Source: Candidatus Vicinibacter proximus (GTDB lineage Bacteria; Bacteroidota; Bacteroidia; Chitinophagales; Saprospiraceae). From it: DNA of 64,000 bases. The stretch is from assembly GCA_016713905.1 (NCBI GenBank), contig JADJOE010000003.1:1984001-2048000 (forward strand). Direction: 5' to 3'. A program made the translations under genes and the position numbers. Position 1 is the stretch's first letter, and each line of letters begins with the position of its first letter. Under the pieces are notes generated by a model, which was given only the letters and a program-made list of their open reading frames with translations, ran no database searches and was not told the origin of the DNA. This document shows, piece by piece, positions 27,467 through 36,229 of this stretch.

Positions 27467-28744
27467 ATGAATGATATTATTTGCCCAAATTGTAAAAAGG
27501 TTTTTAAAGTGGATGAGGCGGGATTTGCGGATATACTCAAACAAGTGAGAGATCATCAATTCGATGAAGAATTACAAAAGCGATTATTACTTGCCGAAAG
27601 AGATAAAGAAAATGCTGTCAAACTGGCCGAAGCCAATCTTAAGAATATTTTACAAGAAGACCTTGCCAAAAAAGATAAGGTAATTTTAGAGCTAAGAGCC
27701 CAGAATGAGCGTGAACTTTCTTTGCAGCTATCCATGAAAGAAGCCGAAATTGCTGAAATGAGATCAAAAATTCAGCATGCAGAAATTGAGAAAAAACTCA
27801 CAGTAACGGAAGCTATCCAAAAAATTGAAAAAGAAAGAGACGAACTGGCCAATAATCTGAAAAATAAGGAAACAGAAAAGCAATTACTCGAAAAATCACT
27901 TATCGAAAAATTTAATGCTGAACTCAGGACAAAGGAAGACATCATCAAGTTGAAGGACGAAGAAATTGCTCTTAGAAAAGACATGAAGCTAAAACTATCT
28001 ACCAAAATGATAGGCGAAACACTTGAACAACATTGTGAAACTGAATTTAACAAACTTCGTGCAACAGCCTTCCCGAAGGCCTATTTCGAAAAAGACAACG
28101 ATTCCAGGTCCGGCAGTAAGGGTGATTTTATCTACCGAGAAACGGATGAGACCGGTAATGAAATCATTTCCATCATGTTCGAAATGAAAAATGAGGGAGA
28201 CGAAACCGCTACTAAAAAAAGAAATGAAGATTTTTTAAAAGAACTGGACAAAGACCGTACTGAAAAAAAATGCGAATATGCTGTACTGGTTTCACTTTTA
28301 GAATCAGAAAGCGAACTCTATAACTCCGGTATTGTCGATGTTTCTCATAAATATCCCAAAATGTATGTGGTACGACCTCAATTTTTTATTCCCATTATTA
28401 CCCTCCTTCGGAATGCTGCCATGACCTCATTAAAGTATAAGGCAGAACTTGCCTTGGTAAAAAACCAAAATATTGACATTACTCATTTTGAAGACAAAAT
28501 GAATGCATTTAAAGAAGGTTTTGCAAGGAATTATGAATTGGCAAGTCGTAAATTTAAGGAGGCCATTGATGAAATAGATAAAACTATTATTCACCTCCAG
28601 AAAACGAAAGACGCCTTGCTGTCTTCTGAAAATAATCTCCGTCTGGCAAATGATAAAGCGGAAGACTTAACCATCAAAAAATTAACGCACGGGAATCCAA
28701 CCATGAAATTAAAGTTTGATGAACTAAATAAAAATATTGAGTAA
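27467..28744 (+). CDS. DUF2130 coiled-coil protein
   Basis: A 425-aa cytoplasmic protein. It starts with a half zinc-ribbon CPNCKKVF (Cys6, Cys9), then a long charged coiled coil (about residues 30-185). The DUF2130 domain follows from about 185 (STKMIGETLEQHCETEFNKLR, then GDFIYRETDETGNEIISIMFEMKNE), whose acidic-to-ExK spacing resembles a restriction-endonuclease fold. A second helical region ends the protein. The family is widespread and uncharacterised; a DNA-associated role is a guess. Confidence 0.85.
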   Translation: MNDIICPNCKKVFKVDEAGFADILKQVRDHQFDEELQKRLLLAERDKENAVKLAEANLKNILQEDLAKKDKVILELRAQNERELSLQLSMKEAEIAEMRSKIQHAEIEKKLTVTEAIQKIEKERDELANNLKNKETEKQLLEKSLIEKFNAELRTKEDIIKLKDEEIALRKDMKLKLSTKMIGETLEQHCETEFNKLRATAFPKAYFEKDNDSRSGSKGDFIYRETDETGNEIISIMFEMKNEGDETATKKRNEDFLKELDKDRTEKKCEYAVLVSLLESESELYNSGIVDVSHKYPKMYVVRPQFFIPIITLLRNAAMTSLKYKAELALVKNQNIDITHFEDKMNAFKEGFARNYELASRKFKEAIDEIDKTIIHLQKTKDALLSSENNLRLANDKAEDLTIKKLTHGNPTMKLKFDELNKNIE

Positions 28745-28821
28745 AATAAAGGTCTCTCATCCTGAAATAGCTTGTCCATAAAAAACTTCCCGGATGAAAT
28801 TGAAAATGAAAAGATGAATAT

Positions 28822-28881
28822 AATCTGACCCCAACATCCTAACCCCCTGGTCCATCCCCCTAAGATACGATCAACTTATTG
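28822..28881. repeat. 60-bp direct repeat, copy 1, upstream of HigBA
   Basis: Begins AATCTGACCCCAACATCCTA and ends TAAGATACGATCAACT followed by TATTG. It is 53 of 60 identical to 29844-29903, in the same orientation. It lies in a 325-bp gene-free stretch between the DUF2130 and higB genes, which holds nothing else recognisable except the higB promoter. Confidence 0.85.
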
Positions 28882-29032
28882 GATCCATATTTTCTATTCC
28901 CGCCATTGGTTTACCACACCAATTTTTATTTCTCTTTGCCTTTTTCCCCGGACTTTTACCCCTGTTTTGGCGATTTTCGGATACAAACCGCATCCTTTAT
29001 ACTCGATTATTAAAAAAAAAATGACTACATAA

Positions 29033-29063
29033 TTGTTTCTTGTTTAGGAAACTTATATCTTTG
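29033..29063 (+). promoter_or_regulatory. Promoter of the HigBA pair
   Basis: TTG (29033-29035), a 20-bp spacer and TATCTTTG (29056-29063), an exact match to the Bacteroidota TTG/TAnnTTTG promoter. The higB ATG is at 29070, so the start of transcription probably falls at or next to the start codon, giving a leaderless message. Confidence 0.6.
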
Positions 29064-29069
29064 TCTTAA

Positions 29070-29420
29070 ATGGATGTAAAACCTAGATTTACAATCAAAT
29101 TTCTTCAGGAGGCAAAGGAGTTTCTTGATCATTTAGAAGATAAACCAAGGGATAAAATAATTTATAACATCTGGAAGTCACGAAATATGATTGACGATGA
29201 GCTATTTAAGAAACTCAACGGTGAAATTTGGGAATTTAGAACAAACTATAACAAGCTGGCTTATAGGTTATTTGCATTTTGGGATAAATCAGAAAATAAA
29301 GTGGTGATCGCAACTCATGGAATTATAAAAAAATCAAACAAAACACCGCTTAAAGAACTAGAAAGAGCAGAAAAATCCGAAGTGAATATTTTAAAACAAA
29401 AAAATCATGAAAACATATAG
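29070..29420 (+). CDS. higB: HigB/RelE-family toxin (phage Gp49-like)
   Basis: A 116-aa basic protein of the HigB/Gp49-like RelE superfamily. RFTIKFLQEAKEFLDHL, FKKLNGEIWEFRTNYNKLAYRLFAFWD and VVIATHGIIKKSNKTP are the characteristic blocks, the last carrying the conserved KK-TP region. Family members are ribosome-dependent mRNA interferases. The antitoxin gene overlaps its end by 14 bp, the toxin-first order typical of higBA. The pair is framed by 60-bp direct repeats. Confidence 0.9.
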   Translation: MDVKPRFTIKFLQEAKEFLDHLEDKPRDKIIYNIWKSRNMIDDELFKKLNGEIWEFRTNYNKLAYRLFAFWDKSENKVVIATHGIIKKSNKTPLKELERAEKSEVNILKQKNHENI

Positions 29421-29721
29421 CTTAGATGAATTAACCAATCAATACATTGGTAAAAAAGGTACTTCTAGACGTGATCAATTTGAACAAGAATTAAGAATGG
29501 ACTTATTGGGACAAGCAATAAAACAAGCTAGGTTAGCGAAAAACTTAACTCAAGAACAATTGGGAGAACTTGTGGGCGTGCAAAAAGCACAAATATCCAA
29601 AATTGAAAACTCAGCTACGGATGCCCGATTTGAAACCGTACTGAAAGTTTTTAAGGCATTGCATGCGAAAGTAAACTTTAGCGTTGAAATAAATAAAAAG
29701 AAACTTTTACTAACTAATTAA
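29407..29721 (+). CDS. higA: HigA-like XRE-family antitoxin
   Basis: A 104-aa protein with an N-terminal extension and a classical XRE helix-turn-helix (residues about 38-92: IKQARLAKNLTQEQLGELVGVQKAQISKIE). It should bind HigB and repress the promoter at 29033-29063. It overlaps the toxin gene by 14 bp, so translation is probably coupled. Confidence 0.9.
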   Translation: MKTYSLDELTNQYIGKKGTSRRDQFEQELRMDLLGQAIKQARLAKNLTQEQLGELVGVQKAQISKIENSATDARFETVLKVFKALHAKVNFSVEINKKKLLLTN

Positions 29722-29843
29722 AGTGTTAAGCGCATGATCGAATAAGCGCTTCTGACATATTTTTCTAAATGGCTGTTTAGTCCTATCATAAATTGTCTAT
29801 AAGAACTGTTCGGGATATAAATTAAAGTAAAAAAAGGGGAGAA

Positions 29844-29903
29844 AATCTGACCCCAACATCCTAATCCACAGGTCCACCCCATTAAGATACGATCAACTAA
29901 TTG
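29844..29903. repeat. 60-bp direct repeat, copy 2, downstream of HigBA
   Basis: The partner of 28822-28881, with 7 mismatches in 60. The two copies enclose the HigBA operon in a unit of about 1.08 kb, as expected for a duplicated insertion target or recombination-competent flanks. Confidence 0.85.
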
Positions 29904-29923
29904 TTGAAATTATTTCCAGCATT

Positions 29924-30091
29924 ATGGCCCTTTCAATAGAATATAGGTTGAAATTTTTTGAATTGATTGTTAAAACATTTCAAGAGTCTGATGAGGAGAA
30001 ATTAGAGAGGGCAACAGCAGCAATGATTGAGGACTATCATCATGATGAAGATTTAACAGCTCTAACTGATTTAGAAATGGAAAACTTTTAA
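29924..30091 (+). CDS. Small antitoxin-like protein
   Basis: A 55-aa acidic protein starting at the ATG at 29924 and ending ALTDLEMENF. The last residues (DEDLTALTDLEMENF) resemble the C-termini of small Bacteroidota antitoxins that end in an acidic, partner-binding tail. A MazF-like frame begins immediately after and overlaps its stop codon, which supports the antitoxin reading. Too short for firm family assignment. Confidence 0.45.
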   Translation: MALSIEYRLKFFELIVKTFQESDEEKLERATAAMIEDYHHDEDLTALTDLEMENF

Positions 30092-30242
30092 GAAACGAGG
30101 GGAAATTTGTCTTCTTATATTTGATCCAGCTGTTGGATCAGAAATACACAAAACCAGACCCTGCATCATCGTAAATGTAGATCCACCCGCTAAGTTACAT
30201 ATGATCCGTATCAGAGCTTCCCGCCAAATCCCAAATAAATAA
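30090..30242 (+). pseudogene. MazF/PemK-like toxin remnant
   Basis: A 51-codon open segment without a start codon reads KKRGEICLLIFDPAVGSEI, then HKTRPCIIVNVD. This is the N-terminal hallmark of MazF/PemK mRNA interferases (RGEI..., FDP..GSEI, KTRP). Family members are about 110 aa. This one stops after about 50 and has a TAG upstream with no ATG, GTG or TTG between, so it is decayed. It overlaps the stop codon of the small antitoxin-like gene. Confidence 0.6.
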
Positions 30243-30754
30243 ATTTCAAAAAATAAATTAAAAAATATTTGGAAAATAAAATGAACCCATTTATTTTAGT
30301 GCTTTGAATTCGAACACGCCCTTTTCTAAACTAAAATGAGACTTATGTAAAAAAATAACCTGTCAGTTCACACAACACCTTAATTTGCATTTTTCTAATT
30401 ATCAATCATTTCTGCTTATGGGCGGAGTGGATATCCTGTAATGTCTTAGGGGTATTACCATATTGAATTTATACTATGGTAAACCCCGACCGAAAATATT
30501 TGAAATAATATTTTGCTAAGCAAGATCAGATCAGGAATATTATCTACTTCTGTAACATGCAGGAAGATCGAAAAAAGAACATGTTTTTAAAACCCTAATT
30601 GATTAAACCCTAAAATTATTACGCACATGAAGGATCTAATTTAAAAAACGAACTTCAGATTTTGTGAGCTCTACGTGTACTTCTATTAAGAAGTCAGATT
30701 CGCTTTAAAAAAAGTCTATATTATTAAACCCTAAATAACAAAAAAATAAAATTT
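30243..30754. other. AT-rich intergenic region
   Basis: No gene or RNA structure recognised. AAACCCTAA occurs three times (two near 30590-30615, one near 30726), with no further regularity. The last 30 bases before the next gene are almost pure A and T, which may hold its promoter. Confidence 0.4.
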
Positions 30755-32257
30755 ATGAGAACAATTAGTATTTTTATCAAAATTATTGAACTAAAATTAA
30801 CAAAACAATTTTTTACTCCAACAAATGCTTTCATTCCGACTCTAGGAAAATCTTTAATCACTGCATTAATGATACTATTCACCACACAATGCAAGAATGA
30901 ATTAAGCGAAATGAGTGAACCAAAAACACCACTAACTTTAAGTTTGAACACAAGTTGCTGGAATAGTACGCAAAGCAATACCGCAGTAACGGGGTCCTTC
31001 CAACCAGGGACTTATACCATTGTAAATAATTGCATCCGTTTTACAAACCATGAGGAATTCAATAAGACTGAAATATTTTTAAATAATGCCACTGCCATTG
31101 AAATCGAATCCTGGTACAATTCACTGCCTGTGCTAACCTCAGAAAAGGCATATCAGGATTTTATGGATCAATATAACTGTATAGACAACCAATCCATAAG
31201 TGAAATAAATGGTTTACTCAGTTCTTCCGGAAATACAATTCGATACCACTGGATAAATGAAGATGAATTAAGTATATCTCCAAAGTTCATGACCTACTCG
31301 GGTTACAGAAATATGGATGGTAATTTTATGATAGGAGATCAGATTGAAGCAGAATCTGAAGGAATCAGAATTACGATTTTTGACGGAGATTGGAATAAAC
31401 TCACGCAAATCAGAACTACTCCAGGTTACCCCTCTGACACGGTGAATTACGAGGGTGATACTGCATTTATTATAGACCCAGTTCTCACTTCAAGAATTTC
31501 ATGTGACATTAATTGTTGCTCAAAAAATTTATCAAGTACTCATTACTTTGGACCAAGTAACAGAAGAAGATTAAAAGTTGAACTGGAATGGATTGAAATG
31601 ACATCCAATAGGAAACCACCAGGCTCAAACTTAACATATTCAACTCCTAAAATAGAATTTAGATTGAATAAATTGGAATTAGATAAAAAAGATGATTTAG
31701 GTATTTGGAGTTGCGTAAAGAAGCATCTAACTTTCAATTTAGAATGTGATTGGTTTATTAACTATGTGTCAAAAGTTGAACATGACCAGTCGGGTTTTGT
31801 GGTAAAAGGTAGCGTAAAGGCTTGCAAAGTCACCGGAGCCCTAACCACTTTTATATCCGAAGAAGTTGGACCATTTAACTTTACTCCAAAAGACATGGTG
31901 TGTCCTTATAAAATTAAATTTACAACTACCATATTTGAAGAATTCAACCAAGCGCCAGAAGCGAGTCCTGCTCTTGAATGTTTTAAAGAAAATAACCCCT
32001 GTTTCTGTAATATTTGTCCATCCGGATATTCATGGGATAAGGCCAATTGTTTTTCCACATTCTGCTCTAAATTGCCGTTTATTTGGAATAATGGGTATTA
32101 TTACAAATCTTATCCTAATGGACCTAACGGAGGAATTTGTCCTTATGGAGGCTCTTTTGATGGTGCCAATTGTTACTTGGGGCCTGTTCCATCAGGATAT
32201 GAAGGCAAGGCCTTCGTTTACAACAATTGCTATTATGTAGCTCCAAAATGTCCTTAA
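30755..32257 (+). CDS. Secreted Cys-rich hypothetical protein with C-terminal Tyr/Gly/Cys tail module
   Basis: A 500-aa exported protein. A hydrophobic stretch with a possible lipobox (MILFTTQC, Cys46) suggests a lipoprotein; the ATG at residue 39 may be the real start. The body (about 60-400) is beta-rich with paired cysteines (SCDINCCSKN, CFCNICPSGYSW). The last ~57 residues form a module, NNGYYYKSYPNGPNGGICPYG to APKCP. The same module recurs downstream without the rest of the protein (33793-33963, decayed, and 35393-35563, identical). No enzyme motif is visible. Two barrel genes follow. Confidence 0.6.
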   Translation: MRTISIFIKIIELKLTKQFFTPTNAFIPTLGKSLITALMILFTTQCKNELSEMSEPKTPLTLSLNTSCWNSTQSNTAVTGSFQPGTYTIVNNCIRFTNHEEFNKTEIFLNNATAIEIESWYNSLPVLTSEKAYQDFMDQYNCIDNQSISEINGLLSSSGNTIRYHWINEDELSISPKFMTYSGYRNMDGNFMIGDQIEAESEGIRITIFDGDWNKLTQIRTTPGYPSDTVNYEGDTAFIIDPVLTSRISCDINCCSKNLSSTHYFGPSNRRRLKVELEWIEMTSNRKPPGSNLTYSTPKIEFRLNKLELDKKDDLGIWSCVKKHLTFNLECDWFINYVSKVEHDQSGFVVKGSVKACKVTGALTTFISEEVGPFNFTPKDMVCPYKIKFTTTIFEEFNQAPEASPALECFKENNPCFCNICPSGYSWDKANCFSTFCSKLPFIWNNGYYYKSYPNGPNGGICPYGGSFDGANCYLGPVPSGYEGKAFVYNNCYYVAPKCP

Positions 32258-32275
32258 TATTAAAAAATAAATAGA

Positions 32276-32923
32276 ATGGATTCTACACCAACGATAAAAA
32301 CAATTTTAATTTTCGGCTTGCTCCTTTGGTCAATTAATTTATTTGGTCAAAAAACAAGAACTTTATTTGTATACGGAGGCCCCAGTATAACCAATGTTCA
32401 AGAAATAATAAACGGTGAAAAACATTTTTTTGCTTCGCCGGAAAGACCTTATTATTCTTTACGATATCATTTTGGAATTTGTGTTGAAGAAAATATTTTC
32501 TCAAAAAAATATTTAGGCTTCAAATACGGATTAAACTTTGATAAAAGGGCTTCATCTCATACCTCCTTTAACAAATACAATGAGGATTTCTATGGGTTTA
32601 TTGGCATTCCACTACAAATCACTTATAAGCCATTAAAGGATCGGGATATTCAGTTTGAGGCCGGGGTAAGTTTTCAGTATTTAGTATATTCGAAATATCT
32701 TTTTATGAAGCCATTTAAAAACTTTGAAATTGATTATACAGTAGGCATTCAAATCCATTTATTGAATAATCTGTATTTTGGAGCTCGACTTTTAGAACCA
32801 CTTTTTCTTTTAAGAGAGAAAGGTAATGTTATAAATATAGATCCCAGTGTTCCCAAAGAGCGGCGACTGTATAAGACCCATGCCATGCAGTTTTCATTAA
32901 GTTACAAATTCACAATGAGATGA
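32276..32923 (+). CDS. Small outer-membrane beta-barrel protein A, copy 1
   Basis: A 215-aa protein with a signal peptide (TILIFGLLLWSINLFGQ) and alternating amphipathic strands, ending in an aromatic-containing strand (FSLSYKFTMR). It fits a small eight- to ten-stranded porin-like barrel (PorT or OmpW-like size). It differs from copy 3 (35582) at only a few residues (for example KKYLGFKYGLN versus KEYLGVKYGLY) and more from copy 2 (33981). Its stop overlaps the start of gene B by 4 bp (ATGA). Function unknown. Confidence 0.7.
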   Translation: MDSTPTIKTILIFGLLLWSINLFGQKTRTLFVYGGPSITNVQEIINGEKHFFASPERPYYSLRYHFGICVEENIFSKKYLGFKYGLNFDKRASSHTSFNKYNEDFYGFIGIPLQITYKPLKDRDIQFEAGVSFQYLVYSKYLFMKPFKNFEIDYTVGIQIHLLNNLYFGARLLEPLFLLREKGNVINIDPSVPKERRLYKTHAMQFSLSYKFTMR

Positions 32924-33550
32924 AAAAAAACATACTGTTCTGCACCATACTCATTTTATATTTTCTATTGAATAAAAACATATTATTTGCTCAATCAAAT
33001 ACTGTTTTGTTAAATTTTTCACTGAATAATTATAAGCTTGACAGATTCAACCTTCCTGAGCTAAATGCTGCATTTATTTCTGGAACTGGATTTAATCTTG
33101 GCTTTGCCTATGAAAAACCTATATGCAAAAAATCTTCCATTTTGCTGGGATTTGAATTTTCGAATAGAAAATATGATAATACTATTGGCAGAGTTAAATA
33201 ATAATTTTAATGATAATTATGTTTCCTTTCCATTGAGCGTTAACTATTACATAATCAGATTTATAGCTATTCAAGCAGGAATGCAATTTGATCATTTAAT
33301 ATTCAAGCAAAAATTTATTTATTATAAAGATGCTCCAAATGATCAAGTATCAGGATACACTAAATACGACATTGGCTTAAATACTGGAATTCGAATTCAA
33401 TGGTATAATTTTGAAATAAACGGCAGTTTCAATTATGGACTTAGAAATATTTATTGTGTGAAATTTTTTGACCCAGTTACAGGGAAATTACTTGATGACT
33501 TTGCAAAAAGCCATATATTTAAATTCGGAGTCAGTTATTTGTTTAGATAA
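32920..33550 (+). pseudogene. Barrel protein B, copy 1, frameshifted
   Basis: It starts as a copy of the intact 209-aa gene at 36226 but reaches an early TAA at 33199-33201. Downstream of about 33190 the homologous sequence continues in the next frame to 33550. Aligned with copy 3, this copy has one extra base in a locally diverged patch (GGCAGAGTTAAATAAT versus GGTCAAAGAAATAAT). The product would lose all but the first two or three strands. Confidence 0.8.
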
Positions 33551-33792
33551 ATATTCACATCTGATCATCAAGTGACCGGTCTTGCTAGATGATACTAATG
33601 GAGTACGTATATTAGATTTATCGGAAGTAGTTAAAATCCAATTTTAAATTTTGATAAATTTGGAAATCAATTTTAAAAATCATAAAACTAAAATAAAGCA
33701 AGACATATTTAAAGTTAAGTTATTTTACAATTAAAATCTGCTGATCGAGTTGGTGTCCATAGCAGCTTATTTTAGTATAAGCAATAATTTGA

Positions 33793-33963
33793 AATAATGG
33801 GTAATACTCCCTATCTTTTCCAAATGGACCCAACAGGGGAATTTGCCCTTATGGAGGAAACTTTGATGGAGCAAATTGCCACTTAGGACCTGTACCATAT
33901 GGATTTGAAAGAAAAGCTTTTGTATAGAATAATTGCTATTATGTTGCCCCGAAGTGTCCATAA
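33793..33963 (+). pseudogene. Decayed tail module, copy 2
   Basis: Homologous to the last ~57 codons of the 500-aa gene but with two in-frame stops: TAA at 33802, and a TAC-to-TAG change in the FVYNN segment. The readable pieces (PNGPNRGICPYGGNFDGANC, NNCYYVAPKCP) are clear. There is no start codon or upstream domain. The next barrel gene begins 18 bp after it. Confidence 0.8.
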
Positions 33964-33980
33964 AAAAAATAAAAGTCTCG

Positions 33981-34631
33981 ATGATGCATCCAATCTATTC
34001 TTTCAGATTACTTATGATGGCAAGTTATTTGTTGTGTATGAGTGATTTAATGGGCCAAAAGAAAAGGAACGTAGAATTATTTGCCGGTCCTAATCTGACC
34101 AATGTGCAACATATAGAGAATGGTGTTAAATTATATTATACCACTCCGGAAAGGCCTTTTTATACCATTCAATATCACTTTGGTGTTACGCTCAATGAAG
34201 GTATTTTTTCAAAGGAAGATTGGAGTTTAAGCTATGGATTGTCCTTCGAAAAGAGAGCCTCTGCGCATACCGGATTTAATAAATATATTGACGAGAGTTA
34301 TGGGTTTTTAGGAATCCCAATTATTCTCAATTATAAACCTTTAAAAAATCGAGATATCCGTCTTGAAATTGGAACAAATATTCAATCTCTGGTTTACAAT
34401 TCCATATATGCATATACAAAGGCCTTCAAAAACATTCAAATTGATTATGTAGTTGGCATTCAATACAGGCTCTGGAATAAAACCCATATAGGAACTCGCT
34501 TTTTGGAGCCCCTGCTATTAATGAAAGACAGGAGTGAAATTGTACCTCTTGATCCTAATTTACCAAAAGTTATAAGGCAATTTAAGACTCATTCAGTGGA
34601 GTTGTATTTTATGTATAAATTCAAAATATGA
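33981..34631 (+). CDS. Small outer-membrane beta-barrel protein A, copy 2 (diverged)
   Basis: About 216 aa from the ATG at 33981; a longer TTG-started frame would run into the decayed tail module. It has a signal peptide (LLMMASYLLCMSDLMGQ) and barrel-type strands, ending YFMYKFKI. It is collinear with copies 1 and 3 along its whole length but clearly diverged, sharing blocks such as ITNVQ/LTNVQ, SPERPYYSL/TPERPFYTI and GFLGIPI. It overlaps the following B paralogue by 4 bp. Confidence 0.7.
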   Translation: MMHPIYSFRLLMMASYLLCMSDLMGQKKRNVELFAGPNLTNVQHIENGVKLYYTTPERPFYTIQYHFGVTLNEGIFSKEDWSLSYGLSFEKRASAHTGFNKYIDESYGFLGIPIILNYKPLKNRDIRLEIGTNIQSLVYNSIYAYTKAFKNIQIDYVVGIQYRLWNKTHIGTRFLEPLLLMKDRSEIVPLDPNLPKVIRQFKTHSVELYFMYKFKI

Positions 34632-35257
34632 TGAATTCTAATATTGGATATGTATATCTTATGATTTGTTGCTTAAATGCATTGATCACTCCTGTGATGG
34701 CTCAGAGCGAGACTATTAGGTTTGGGTTTTCGGTAAATAAATATGCTTTTAATCGATTTAATTATGAAGTGAATGACTCAACAGACATAAATGGAACCGG
34801 ATTTACTGTTGGATTTTCTTATGAGAAACCTATTCTGAATCGTACGTCAGTTCTAATTGGCTTCGGATTTTCACAAAGAAACAATGAAGTGAAGTATTTT
34901 AAATGGGATAATGCGGACAGGACCCATTGGGCATCTTTTCCAATAAGTATGAATTATTACTTATTTAAAAATTTGGCTGTGGAATTAGGATGCCAGTATG
35001 AACATTTAATATTTAAGCAAAAATTCGTAGAGTATTCGGATTCGTTACAACAAAAACCCGGTTACACGAAGTATGATATTGGATTGATAGCCGGGATACG
35101 GTTTCAAATCCACCATGTTGAATTGAATGGTTGCTTTAATTACGGTTTAAGAAACATATATAGCATTTATGGTTTTGACCCCGCAAGGGGAATTGGGATA
35201 AATGCATCAGCCAAAAGTTATTACATTAAAATTGGATTAAATTACCTGTTTCAATGA
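34628..35257 (+). CDS. Small outer-membrane beta-barrel protein B, copy 2 (diverged)
   Basis: A 209-aa protein with a signal peptide (CCLNALITPVMAQ) and barrel strands, ending in the terminal aromatic strand IGLNYLFQ. It is collinear with the B genes of copies 1 and 3 (shared YEKPI, GYTKYDIGL and FNYGLRNIY). Its ATGA overlap with gene A implies coupled translation. A and B probably act together, perhaps as partners in the outer membrane. Confidence 0.7.
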   Translation: MMNSNIGYVYLMICCLNALITPVMAQSETIRFGFSVNKYAFNRFNYEVNDSTDINGTGFTVGFSYEKPILNRTSVLIGFGFSQRNNEVKYFKWDNADRTHWASFPISMNYYLFKNLAVELGCQYEHLIFKQKFVEYSDSLQQKPGYTKYDIGLIAGIRFQIHHVELNGCFNYGLRNIYSIYGFDPARGIGINASAKSYYIKIGLNYLFQ

Positions 35258-35392
35258 TTTCAAAAAAATATGAACTATTAGTGTAAATTTTAGAATGATT
35301 AAGTTAATAGCTGGCACTAAAAGGTTAAAAACTCAGATTTGATAATCAGTAACCAACTCGACCAGATTAGGCTAACCGCGGAATTAATTTTA

Positions 35393-35563
35393 AATAATGG
35401 GTATTATTACAAATCTTATCCTAATGGACCTAACGGAGGAATTTGTCCTTATGGAGGCTCTTTTGATGGTGCCAATTGTTACTTGGGGCCTGTTCCATCA
35501 GGATATGAAGGCAAGGCCTTCGTTTACAACAATTGCTATTATGTAGCTCCAAAATGTCCTTAA
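35393..35563 (+). pseudogene. Headless tail module, copy 3
   Basis: The last 57 codons of the 500-aa gene repeated without change, but with no ATG, no signal peptide and no upstream domain (only a TTG 54 bp before). It is unlikely to yield a secreted product. Its perfect identity with the expressed copy suggests recent duplication or gene conversion. Confidence 0.75.
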
Positions 35564-35581
35564 TATTAAAAAATAAATAGA

Positions 35582-36229
35582 ATGGATTCTACACCAACGA
35601 TAAAAACAATTTTAATTTTCGGCTTGCTCCTTTGGTCAATTAATTTATTTGGTCAAAAAACAAGAACTTTATTTGTATACGGAGGCCCCAGTATAACCAA
35701 TGTTCAAGAAATAATAAACGGTGAAAAACATTTCTTTGCTTCGCCGGAAAGACCTTATTATTCTTTACGATATCATTTTGGAATTTGTGTTGAAGAAAAT
35801 ATTTTCTCAAAAGAATATTTAGGCGTCAAATACGGATTATACTTTGATAAAAGGGCTTCATCTCACACCTCCTTTAACAAATACAATGAGGATTTCTATG
35901 GGTTTATTGGCATTCCACTACAAATCACTTATAAGCCATTAAAGGATCGGGATATTCAGTTTGAGGCCGGGGTAAGTTTTCAGTATTTAGTATATTCGAA
36001 ATATCTTTTTATGAAGCCATTTAAAAACTTTGAAATTGATTATACAGTAGGCATTCAAATCCATTTATTGAATAATCTGTATTTTGGAGCTCGACTTTTA
36101 GAACCACTTTTTCTTTTAAGAGAGAAAGGTAATGTTATAAATATAGATCCCAGTGTTCCCAAAGAGCGGCGACTGTATAAGACCCATGCCATGCAGTTTT
36201 CATTAAGTTACAAATTCACAATGAGATGA
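35582..36229 (+). CDS. Small outer-membrane beta-barrel protein A, copy 3
   Basis: A 215-aa protein, nearly identical to the product of 32276-32923, with the same signal peptide and C-terminal strand. Intact, with a 4-bp ATGA overlap to the intact B gene. Copy 3 is therefore the only complete A-B pair of the copy-1/copy-3 type. Confidence 0.7.
   Translation: MDSTPTIKTILIFGLLLWSINLFGQKTRTLFVYGGPSITNVQEIINGEKHFFASPERPYYSLRYHFGICVEENIFSKEYLGVKYGLYFDKRASSHTSFNKYNEDFYGFIGIPLQITYKPLKDRDIQFEAGVSFQYLVYSKYLFMKPFKNFEIDYTVGIQIHLLNNLYFGARLLEPLFLLREKGNVINIDPSVPKERRLYKTHAMQFSLSYKFTMR

Larger units (their letters stand above)
32087..33550 (+). repeat. Surface-locus repeat unit, copy 1
   Basis: Contains the tail module of the 500-aa gene plus barrel genes A and B. 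It matches 35393-36855 at an offset of 3306 bp, dropping to 3305 after an extra base near 33190 in this copy. The first ~190 bp are identical in the two copies. A patch in gene B (about 33185-33270) differs strongly. Confidence 0.9.

Noticed and set aside
30589..30735. Telomere-like AAACCCTAA words (three copies)
   Set aside because: Too few and irregularly spaced to be a repeat array; likely chance in AT-rich DNA.
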